Positions 12,387 to 22,523 of a stretch of DNA of 64,000 bases are shown one piece after another. Under the pieces are notes generated by a model, which did not search any database, was not told the DNA's origin, and saw nothing but the letters and a program-made list of their open reading frames with translations. The position numbers and the translations under genes are program-made. This stretch comes from Enoplolaimus lenunculus (taxonomy: Eukaryota > Nematoda > Enoplea > Enoplida > Thoracostomopsidae). Positions within the stretch are counted from its first letter, which is position 1. Each line of letters begins with the position of its first letter. The DNA is taken from positions 186,001-250,000 of the forward strand of contig JASANG010003964.1 in the NCBI GenBank assembly GCA_030248215.1. Direction: 5' to 3'.

Positions 12387-12804
12387 CTGTAGGGACCCGA
12401 ATAAGAGGGGGGCTGATATTTATTTGGCCTATCCAGAGGGTACCCCCCCTTGTTATTCGGTTACGGACTGTTATTTATTTTTAACCCACGCTCCGCCGCC
12501 ATTCGTTACTGATATATCCGGTACTACAATTATCCGTTGAATTAAACGTTTATTTGTCTTGTGTCAGCAGCTTAAGCGATAGTTTCAAAATTTAAGTACG
12601 CTTTAAAGTTTCGAACTCAAATTATTTGGGCCTGGAGTCATTTATGTGCCAAGATTAGGGTTAATTAACATTTAAGGATTCTAATTAGGGTTTAGGGACT
12701 CCATCTGCTTACGGACTCCATCCGCTTACGGACTCTTATTAGTGATACGGACTCCTATTGATTCGGACCCAACATGGGGACCCCTCTTATTCGGGTCAAT
12801 ACAG
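12387..12804 (+). mobile_element. CTGTA-family element, TA-flanked, about 418 bp (copy 1)
   Basis: Starts CTGTAGGGACCCGAATAAGA and ends TCTTATTCGGGTCAATACAG, an inverted pair of about 24 bp, with TA on both sides. Full-length relatives are at 19286-20112 and, inverted, 62416-62840. Short GGACTC-containing repeats fill the right third. No coding capacity was seen. TA targets fit Tc1/mariner-type mobilisation, which is inference. Confidence 0.75.
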
Positions 12805-12916
12805 TACGTCTTTTATGAATTTAGGTTACAGCTTTGTAGCAACAGCAAAGTGGTGTGATTGAAATAGCCCTTTGGATTTAGGTGAAGATATTAATAAGTG
12901 ATGTTTACACTTCTCG

Positions 12917-13056
12917 ACCGATGTATAGAGCAGAGCCGAAACAGTAGTATAAGCATATTCCTAAGCGTAAGCCTGAGCAAAAAATTCGGTTTAAAGCTTA
13001 AGCTGGCTCTATTAAAGCCCCACAAAAACGTTCTTGCCCTGTTCTATACATGGGCC
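12917..13056 (+). mobile_element. TTAGGC-bearing element, copy just upstream of the isomerase start
   Basis: Begins CCGATGTATAGAGCAGAGCC, carries CCTAAGCGTAAGCCTGAGC, and ends GCCCTGTTCTATACATGGGCC, an imperfect inverted pair. It ends 40 bp before the isomerase ATG, so it must overlap the promoter or 5' UTR. Confidence 0.65.
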
Positions 13057-13095
13057 TATTTCTTTATACCCTGAGTAATTTAATTATAGTAATTA

Positions 13096-16000
13096 ATGAG
13101 TAGTATGTCAACTCGGCTTTCATGTGCAGTTCAGAATTATGCTTGGGGAAAGATTGGCAAAGAAAGCAAAGTAGCAACATTAAGTCGAACTGCATGCAGC
13201 AGCCATGTCATTGTTGAAGAAAATCCTTACGCCGAGGTACAAGGATTTCTTATATATAGATATGTCATATTTTGCGCTAAATCATTTCTCATTTTAGCAC
13301 ATCAAGATATTTTCGAATTCCAGATGTAAAATTTGAAAAAAATTAGCAACCAACATAGCAGAGCCAGAAAAGCTTTATTGTCTATCACTTACCCCCACAG
13401 AAGTTAGTTGGTGTACGCAAAATATTGTGGAAGTTGCATTATGTATACGAAGTCTAGAATATTTTTTTCAATTTCTATATGTAGAATTCAAAAACATTTA
13501 CTAGCCAACAGACTGGAGTTAGGAAAGCTTTAACGTCTATCACTTAACCCCACAGAAGTTAGTTGGTGTAGACAAAATATTGTGGAAGTGGCATTTATAC
13601 GAAGTCTGGGATATTTTTTATTTTCGATTTCCAGATGTAGAATTCAAAAACGTATAGTAGCCAACACACTGGAGCCAGAAAACCTTTAATGTCTATCACT
13701 TACCACCACAGAAGTTTGTTGGTGTACGCAAAATATTGTGGAAGTTGCATTATATATACGAAGTCTGGATATTTTTCATTCATTACTTTTACACGGACCC
13801 AGGTTGAACACACCTAATGTACAACGCATAAATTTAATTTAAGTTATGGATGGGAACACATTCGAAAGGTCCGTCACGCGTCTACGAAACTTCGCAATCG
13901 TTAGGTGACTGGTTAACAACAAACCCCAAATGCTTAGGGAACATTCCGATTGCTGAGACAGGATCCAGCAGCGGTGTTGAACTACCATTCCTGTTCAAAG
14001 TACTTTCCGTTCGTAAAGCATTGTCGGTTCAAGTTCATCCTACAAAGGTATGATTGGTTGGTTGCTTGTTTAACTAGACATTACGATATCAATAGGGTGT
14101 TGTGGAAAAAGAAACACGTGATTTTCTTTGATATTTCAAGCAACATTTTGACATCTGTATATGTCAACCTAGGTCCAACGGCTCATGTAAGCGCCCTGCA
14201 CACTTGGAGACAGGAAGACTGAGGGACCTAGAGACTAGGAAGCTTAGACTTAGCTTTAAGTCTTATGTTTATGGTTAGGTTTTGGTTTTAGCATATGCTT
14301 AGTGTTGTTTAAAGTTATTTACAACCTTTAGTACTTTATTGTGATGGTTTTAATCGCTCTAATGAGTGAAAACAACGTGATGCTGAACTTATTCTCAGAA
14401 ATTAGACCACCAGTGTTTTTGAATGTCTTAGAACAGCGCAAGAAGTGACCATCTATTCGTACGTTTGTAATATAAGCGACGCTGCGAAATACTTTCCTAG
14501 ATAATACTTCGATGTAACCGTATTGCTGTGCTTTGCTCTCTTGTTCTAGGAACAAGCAAAAATTTTGCATGCAAATGATTCAAAAAACTATCCGGATTCC
14601 AACCATAAACCAGAAATGGCAATTGCGCTAACACCGTTTGAATTAATGTGCGGTTTTCGACGATTCAATGAAATTATTGACCATTTAGAAGGTAAGCTTT
14701 ATTTATGTAGTTTTTGGACGTAGAATTTGATATGGATTTTGGGGTGCTACAATGTGTGTGTTTTTGGATCTTCGCTTGAATTTTTGTACTCTTTTCCTTT
14801 TGAATACCCAGCCATGGTATGGAGTGTATAGAACAGTCGTCCTCTTTATTCTCAGTGTTTATTTTCAGATGAATACGTATTGTTTATTTTGGAGATTGTA
14901 TTCGTTTTACACTGATAGGTATTGATGCCTGTTTTATCTTACGTGATGTTTTGGACTGCATTGAACACTAATCTATAAATTTTGTGAAATTTGTATGGTT
15001 ATTAAAAAAAAGCCAATCAAATTAGATTTTTTTGCATTATTGAGTTTGCAATAGTCTAAGATAGTTATGTTGCATTTAGGTGTACCACAACTGCGAAGAC
15101 TTGTTGGAGAAGATGCAGCGGTTGCGTTAAAAACAAATCCTTCCAAGGTAATACTATGTCAGAACATTGTCACTGTTTTGATTTTGCTTAAATATTTTAG
15201 TTTATTTTCACAGATCTCAGTTTTATGATTACATTAAGTAGTGTGGTTATAATTTTCCAAATTAATTGAACTTCTAGAAACCGCGTGCCTAGTCCTGATA
15301 GACATTAGAGTATTTTTCAATTGTGATTTTTTGGAAAAATTTGTCAAAAAACGGTTCTTTGAAGCGCCGACTATATAAACATTGTATCATTGTTACACAA
15401 TGTAAGTTTGTGCAGCTAAATGTAAATGTTTGCGCTTCATTATTGATCGTTTTGTTATTTATATATTTTGGTCCTGCAATCTGAGTCGTTTCGTATAATT
15501 TTCTGCATGTTGCAATGTCAGATCATGTATTGACAGGTGTTCGTAAGCCGAATTTAAGAGTACTGGACCGATGGCAACTGTAAAAGTGTTGACTAGCGGA
15601 GTTCTATATATTGCTTAGGGCAAACGATGATTTTAGATTCTTATATAGTTGCATATTCATTCAGATTGTCTAATGTGGAAAGGTCGTGATATTTTTGTTG
15701 TTTGAAATAATCATTTTGTAGGAAAATCTGAAAGTTGTATTTTCAAACCTTATGAAGCGAGACGCTGACACATTGAACAAAGAAATTGATTCGTTTGTGC
15801 AAGCACTGACTGATGAAACAAGTTAGTTGCCAGTGTTTTATTACGTAGGGATTTTTGTAATAAAAGTGCATTTGAAACGCTGCGAAGCAGCTATGTATAT
15901 ATTCATTAATTTGTGAGACTTTAATTTATTATTTATATAGGTCTCTTTCTAAAATTCCCTCTTCTCAAACTTAAAGTTAAACCTAAAAGTTATGCCGAAA

Positions 16001-17807
16001 TGTGAAAATTTCACTAACTCTGTGGAAACTGCTCAAAAGAATATATTGTTTAATTTCCATAATTCACTAAAATAGTTTGAATTTCAGTTCGCATATGAAA
16101 GAAATAAAATATGTAAACGATTACTTGGTTTTAGCATTGACGAAAGATTATTTTTGTTCGACGGCATAATATCCGGATTTACAGTCGCGTATAATTCCGA
16201 GTTTGGTTTGTGGGGTTTTGTGTGCATTATTATAGCAAATGAACGAATGACGACATTGGCACTGGGAACGATATTGGTATATTATTTTGTGAAACTTAAC
16301 TAATATTTCAGATACTTATTCGCTCAAGAAAGGACTGTGGTCTTTAATATTGCGCCTAAGCAAAGACTTTCCGTCTGATGTTGGTGTATTTGTTCCCTTG
16401 TTGTTGAATCATTTCACTCTTCAACCGGGTGATGCAACTTTTCTTGGACCCAACGAGCCGCATGCATATTTATACGGAGGTAAACAAAGGTATTACTTAT
16501 ATTCACTTGTTCAAAGTGAGTTTAAAAATCATTGGATGATATATTTTTGTTTGGTTGACTATTTTATTTTAGTCTAGTGACAGATGGAAGTTTGTCATGA
16601 TTTTGAAAAATTTATGGGCGAGCAAAGTTCATGCTTTGGTCAACAGGAAGTCCATGTAATTCCACTACAGGATAACTTACGGCATTTCTGGACAGCTGAA
16701 ATTACTACAGGTTGACTTTTGAAGTAATCTATCATTTATTGCCCTGAAGAATGTATAGACGTGCAATTTTTCTTGTTTATGACTTCAATATTTTCGTTTT
16801 CTGTAGTTCTCGAACGATTTTATTGCTAATCGTATATATAAACGGTGCTAGTATAAAAACTATATGACATGAGTTTATAATTACAGACTGTATCGAATGT
16901 ATGGCGTGCTCAGATAATACAATTCGTGCTGGATTAACGCCAAAATTCAAGGATGTCAATAATTTGTGCGAATTGCTGACGTACAGAACTGGAAGCCCAG
17001 AAGATAATAAATTGTATCCAGAAGAAGACACAAGTGACCCCAGAGTGCATTGGTATATTCCACCAGTTTCTGATTTTGCTGTCAGAAAAATACAGGTAAA
17101 TGAAACTAAAGTGCCAAGTGACAAGTGTAGCGTATTGTTTATAATATTTGCGCCTATGCGCTAGGCATCTAAGTATTTATTGCAAATCTACGTCAAACAT
17201 GAACCCTATGAATAGTATATATTGCTATACACCCAAAGGTGGCATCTGAGCCTTCTATATGACATACATTGCGTCAATTAATAGCACTAGCGCATCACGG
17301 CCCTTAGTGAGCTGGAACAAAATAGTATAATTGTTGAAGGAACACACTGGAAGGAACGTAGAAGCCGTTACGGCAAAATTCAAAATACACGGGTTAATCC
17401 GAACTTCAAATTTTTGCCGACTTCGAATCTGAACTTTTGGTGCCAGCCTGGTGTAAACTGTAAACGACAAATGCATTATATAGATATATATAAATATATA
17501 TGTATGTATATGTATATATATATACATGTGTTTCATGTTGTAGGCAATGGTTAGGTCAGTCACCGTGTGTAAACCACATTAATTTAGTATATATGCAACA
17601 TTTTAGGCATCGAAAAGATCTGAGACGATCATTCCAAAACCGTTAGACTCGTGCAGTCTTCTGCTGATTGCAAGTGGTTCAGCATTAGTTGACAGTGTAC
17701 CAGCATCGGAAGGTACCGTATTGCTGGTTCCAGCGCAGCATCAGTTAACAATTTGCGCAACAGATACTGCATTTATTGGTTACGAAGCATTTTATCCTGG
17801 ATCGTAA
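13096..17807 (+). CDS. MPI: Mannose-6-phosphate isomerase (phosphomannose isomerase type I), complete
   Basis: Eight exons: 13096-13236, 13844-14047, 14550-14691, 15080-15147, 15722-15821, 16312-16479, 16887-17095 and 17607-17807 (TAA). They join in frame to 1,233 bp and a 410-residue protein; human MPI has 423. The enzyme interconverts fructose-6-phosphate and mannose-6-phosphate in the cytosol and feeds GDP-mannose and glycosylation. Family signatures are clear: QNYAWGKIG near the N-terminus, PYAELWMGTH across the first junction, [45 protein letters not shown] and [13 protein letters not shown]. The zinc ligands known in the human enzyme are present: Gln110, His112 and Glu137 at the same numbers, and the PHAY histidine at 269. 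The catalytic-region Arg of IRAGLT is at 288. An in-frame stop lies two codons before the chosen ATG; a second Met is at residue 4. Intron 1 holds a 155-bp tandem repeat. AATAAA at 18448 and 18472 lie beyond a hAT-like insertion, so the 3' UTR may span it. Confidence 0.96.
13308..13780 (+). repeat. Three tandem copies of a ~155-bp unit in isomerase intron 1
   Basis: The units start near 13308, 13459 and 13610. Each has TGTAGAATTCAAAAAC-like, AGCCAACA, AAAGCTTTAA, TGTCTATCACTTACC, CACAGAAGTTAGTTGGTGTA, AAAATATTGTGGAAGTTGCA and ACGAAGTCTGG in that order, so the repeat is direct and recent enough to align by eye. Confidence 0.85.
17470..17526. repeat. TA/TATATG microsatellite in isomerase intron 7
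   Basis: A low-complexity run of TATA and TATG words just before the last exon's branch region. Confidence 0.7.
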
Positions 17808-17921
17808 CTTTTGCTAGAGATGTTGTTGATCCGGTGTGCTCGAAAAATAGGCTGAAATAGTTAAAAATCACAGCAAGCCAAAAGTATGGGCGGACCCAAG
17901 GAGCACACAATTCATACCCAC

Positions 17922-18315
17922 CAGGGTGCAACCGAGGTGAAAAATACCGGAGCTGGAACCGGACGTCAACAAAACTTGCCGGATCCGGAGTCGGAGGTGA
18001 AGCCGGGGGTGCGGCAAAATTAAATAGTAAAGAATGATGTTTAATTTTTAATTTCAGCAAATATCTGTAATGGGTTTTAAATTGTCTGGCTTTACGCTCT
18101 TTTTTGGCGAAATCTCGGCAATTCTTTTCTCAAAATTGTGCCAAATGTTAAAATGAAACGCGCTGAACAGATGAAGTTTGTAAAACTGTACAAAATTTCA
18201 GTACTTAAATTGCCGGAACCTCCGGCAATTATGCTACCGGAGCCGGAGCCAGATCTGAGAAGAGCCGGAGGTCGATTTTCTGCTGGAGCCAGAGGCAAAC
18301 CTCCGGGGAACCCTG
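17922..18315. mobile_element. hAT-type non-autonomous element with perfect 8-bp target duplication
   Basis: The element starts CAGGGTGCAACCGAGGTGAA and ends near CCTCCGGGGAACCCTG. It is flanked by identical ATACCCAC at 17914-17921 and 18316-18323, the 8-bp target duplication typical of hAT transposition. The interior is CCGGAGCC-rich and has no transposase frame. It lies 114 bp past the isomerase stop and before the AATAAA signals at 18448 and 18472. Confidence 0.88.
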
Positions 18316-19568
18316 ATACCCACTATAAGGGATCGAGACCAGAATTTTGTGTTAAGATTTACTTCTTAAGTTACGTTTGGCTTTTGCTCGCTTCATTATT
18401 ATTACAAGAAGCATCTTGAACTTTTACGGTGTTCAAATATATAACTAAATAAAGTAGAAAATATATAACTAAATAAAGTAGATTTTTAAGTGTTTTTTGC
18501 AAGAGCGAGGTTACTTTTTGAGATGGCCTGAAGCGCTATTCTTTTAAAAAAGTAAAACTTTCGGGATATAGTTTCGCAAACGTTTTTTTGTCGAATTTTT
18601 GGTCAAAAAATTGTGTTTGGTTTCTGACGTAGCTATCCAAAATATTAATTGTTTTGCAAAACCTTATTGAAAAATCAAGAATTTACATCTTTGATTTAAA
18701 GAAAAAGCAGAAAAGTTTTAGATTCTGTGATACCCCACAAACGCTATTCCTGTTTTTCACCCTCGTGTTATGGATCTACGCGGATGCAAAAAATTGTCCA
18801 GCCTCTTCACGTTGTCCGCTTTTTCTGCGCCCGTCGTGTGGAAATTTTCGAAACACTTTTTTCCTAGCACGGTTTTGAATAATGGCAGGCAAAGGAAATT
18901 GAGAAAATCAGAGCAATGGGAAATTGAAAATACCATATATCTTGAAACCACTTTCTAAAGCAAAAACAAAGTTGTACAGAGGTGTAAACATACTTGACAA
19001 TAAATGCGGGTTCACGTTATAGCTGGGGCAGCGCGAAACAGGTTTTGTCCATGTTGATTCGACGTCAACATAGAATGTTGTGATCTGAATAGCGGTTATG
19101 TAGACAAAATGAGAATGTTACGTAACATTGGCTTACAAATCCCGGATCTGCAGCAATCGTGTACAAACAGCCACATGTCACATGATACCACGGGAAATTT
19201 ATGGGAATATCATATGGTATTCCGAAATTTCACCGACTGTCACATGTTATTTTATGCAAGAAAATATAATTTGTGCGCACGAATACTGTAGTGACCGGAA
19301 TAAAAAGGGGGACTGATATTTATTTTGCCTCTCGAGAGGGTACTCCCCCTGCTATTTGGGTGCGAACTGTTATTTATTTTTAACCTGCCCTTCGTTGCCC
19401 ATCGTTACTGATATCCGATATTGCAACTATCCGTTGAAATAAACGTTTATTTGTCTTGTGTCAATAGCTTGAGCGGCCCATGTTACTATAAAGGCCGTCC
19501 CAATTGTCCGGGACACAAATATACCCGGAGTGCATACTTATGCGCTCCTGTTTACATATGCACAGGCA

Positions 19569-19725
19569 GATATATTTACGTAGGTGTATATATATGTGTA
19601 TATATTATATACAATACATATATACGCACATATATATCCATATATACATATACACACATATATAATATACATGTGTGTATATATGTATATATGTGTATAA
19701 TTATGTAAATACACATATATATCTG
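19569..19725. repeat. TA/CA-rich microsatellite
   Basis: Low-complexity TATATA, CACATA and TATGTG words inside the expanded CTGTA element. Confidence 0.8.
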
Positions 19726-19728
19726 TCC

Positions 19729-19905
19729 TAAGTGTCCCATCTGTCCCATCTGTCCCAACTTTTCCATTTGTCCCAACTGTCCCATCTTTTCCAAATGCCC
19801 AACTGCCCCATCTGTCCCAACTGTCCCATCTGTCCCGCTGTCCCAGCTCTTCCAACTGCCCCATCTGTCCCAAGTGTCCCAACTGTCCCATCTGTCCCAA
19901 GTCGA
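19729..19905 (+). repeat. 9-bp minisatellite, TGTCCCATC/TGTCCCAAC type, about 19 units
   Basis: About 19 units of 9 bases, mostly TGTCCCATC or TGTCCCAAC with scattered variants such as TTTTCCAAA. Every frame is open across it because 9 is a multiple of 3, so long low-complexity frames on both strands are artefacts. Confidence 0.9.
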
Positions 19906-22396
19906 ACTCAACCTTATTTGGTCCTGGAGTCGTTTATGTGCTACAATTAGGAATACCTGATATTTATGGACTCTAATTAGGGTGTAGGAACTCTATTCGG
20001 TTACGGACTCTTGTTAGGGATACGGCGTCTTATTAGGGATACGGACTCTTATTGATTGATACTCAAAATGGGGACCTCCCCCTCTTTAACCCTCTTATTT
20101 GGGCCATTACAGTAATATAATGAAGTAAGATAATGTAGATTTAAGCGATTTCAATTACTGAGTTAGCTTCTGTTTTTCTGTTTCTGGCGGGAATTTTGCC
20201 TAAACATATTCCTAAGTACAAATAAAATTCAAACTTTAAATTTTAGTATAGCGGATCAACGGGTAGATAAAATGTTAGTTGTAATACCCGCGATTGTAAT
20301 ATGGACAAAAAGTGTTCCAGGTTGCCCCAGTTATAACGTAAACCTCACATAACAGATGAAGAAACTGACAATAAACTGTCAGTTGAATTTTATTGTGCTC
20401 AAAAAGAAACCACAAGCAAATTCGCTTACTATATTAATATCTCAATCTAGTGAACACTTTTAAATGTATGTATGTATCATGTATTCTGTGTCAGTTGAAT
20501 GATGTGCAATGTTTGAACCGTCGACTTTAAGGCATAGTTTAGATTAGGTTGGTTTACTATTGTTAAGATTAGCGATATTGATATTGAGAAATACGTTACT
20601 TCTCTTCAGTTCGGGTTTCTTCGAAATATGCTATCTGGACTAAACTTTTCAAATGTCAACCCAAAATTTTAGCTTTGGACGATTTCCTTTGATATGTAAA
20701 AACCTTTTGTCTACGTATTAACGCACCTATTGCGAACGGAGTTTTGTCTATAATTCGTTAACCAATCGTCTAATTGCGAAAATATATCGCCAGTCGACAT
20801 AGCTCTGCAAGCTGCATCGAATGATATATTATTTGTCAAACTTTTTGACAAAAGTTTTTTTTGTACGGACCTTAAATAATCGAATTATTCTAAAATTAAG
20901 ATTTATGCGTGGAATGATCAGGGGAGGTCATGAGAATCTCAAATATGCAAAATTTTTTGAATCCAACGATTTTTGGGTACACGCAGGCTGGGAGAATATT
21001 AACGGCAAAGACCCCTAAAATTATTATTTACTATGCAACTGCCTCAGTAGTTCTGGGTATTCGGTTTAGAACAATCCTACTGACAAACAAATATTTGAGT
21101 TGGGCGTCTCAAATTGCGTTGATTTGATCTGTCTTGGATTGATTGATTAAAACCACAGAGCTTCTATTAAATGTTACCGTTCCTCAGAACTATCTATATA
21201 TACAAGAGTGACGAGTGATTTTAATTTCAAGAAGAAAGAAGCAAATAAATATTTGTTTTCGGATACATATCTGGATATTTTTCGGCGCCCATCTATACCT
21301 AATTTTGACTCATTTTAGCCGACGGATTTAATTTTTCTGTCTAACCTACCGCTTACAAGTTGTATTCCAAGCCGTGGAACTCAATAAGTTGGGTATTTTC
21401 ACAAAAAAGAACCAAACTGCTAGCGGATCCAGATAAAGTAGATGGGCATACGTCACGACGCCCCCGTCAGAAATTTCTTTGTGATAAAATGGTATGGACC
21501 CTACCTTACAATTATTTTTAGTGAAGAAATAATAAGGTCTCCCTGACCTTACGGTTTTTCTCCTCAGAAATTTTTGTGATAAAATGATAACGTCTATACC
21601 TTACAATTTTTTGCCCGCTTTGTGATAAAATGATAAACTCCCTCTACAGTAAAAATTGCGTTTCGTAACATTTGCCAACCCGTCCCCAGTCGGAAATTTT
21701 TGGATCCGCCTCTGAACCAAACTCATGATAGAAACGTATTTTCCTTAATTTGTTAATGTTTTATTTCTTTTGTTGTATACACATGCGTTTACCTAGTGAG
21801 TTTTAGGTTTCAAACTCATACTTATAGTTTCGAGTTAGATTGTCCCATGCTTAAATGAAACAAGCATGCGTAGAATCTACGAATATAGTCTTTTTCGACC
21901 CACTCAGAAATCAAATTTTATATGTTTTATAAACTCTACTTAATACCATGCAAGTTTTGCAGCAAAAACTTAAGCTTGCAACTTGAATGACCAAAATCGA
22001 TCACAAATAAAAATACGTGGGGGCTAAACATTTTTGAGGAGGTGTATACAAGGGTTTTCCATGGTTTACAAGCAAGGTTGAAAATTTTCTGTGGAGGCCA
22101 AATTTCTAGGTACCACGAGCCCGGTACAGTTTCAATATATTTTATACGTGTGAACATAGTTGAATGTCGGTTGAATTTGTTGCACTTGGATTTTGATTGG
22201 CGAACATGAAACTTTGCTGATGAGCAGTTTTTGAATTAATTATCGTTTCTCAATCCATGTAAGAACTTTAATTGTGATTGAAAATATCAAATATTTCAGA
22301 TTTCGCAGTCTACGGCAACCTTGACTTGACCATTTTTGACTACTGATTTCGATCTATTCCTACTTCAATCACTGAACGTGTTGTATCTCTCTCTCT

Positions 22397-22407
22397 ATAT
22401 ATATATA

Positions 22408-22494
<87 letters not shown>
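22397..22494. repeat. (TA)n microsatellite, about 95 bp
   Basis: An almost pure TA run that ends 30 bp before the ATG of the IR-like gene. Confidence 0.95.
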
Positions 22495-22496
<2 letters not shown>

Positions 22497-22523
22497 CTTT
22501 TCTAATAAACGAAATATACTCTA

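Larger units (their letters stand above)
8927..13095. other. Intergenic region between the transporter and isomerase genes
   Basis: Contains the likely 3' UTR of the transporter (to about 9115) and then mostly repeats: TTAGGC-family copies or fragments (9427-9535, 10088-10233, 12256-12361, 12917-13056), a hAT-like element (10309-10858), a tRNA-like TIR element (10975-11243) and a CTGTA-family element (12387-12804). No further gene was recognised. Confidence 0.6.
19286..20112 (+). mobile_element. CTGTA-family element, TA-flanked, expanded by internal simple repeats (copy 2)
   Basis: Left part (19286-19474) and right part (19905-20112) align with the copy at 12387-12804; both ends are present and flanked by TA. 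Between them lies about 430 bp absent from the other copies: a fragment beginning GGCCCATGTTACTATAAAGG, a TA/CA microsatellite and a TGTCCCATC minisatellite. Confidence 0.75.
18324..22523. other. Intergenic region between the isomerase and IR-like genes
   Basis: Holds the isomerase polyadenylation signals, a CTGTA-family element with inserted simple repeats (19286-20112), a stretch at about 21450-21715 with three loose copies of a GATAAAATGATAA-containing unit, and a long TA microsatellite just before the receptor start. No gene was recognised. Confidence 0.55.

Noticed and set aside
19538-19911. Long minus-strand frames rich in Gly, Gln, Met, Trp and Asp
   Set aside because: They are translations of the 9-bp minisatellite and the TA/CA microsatellite.
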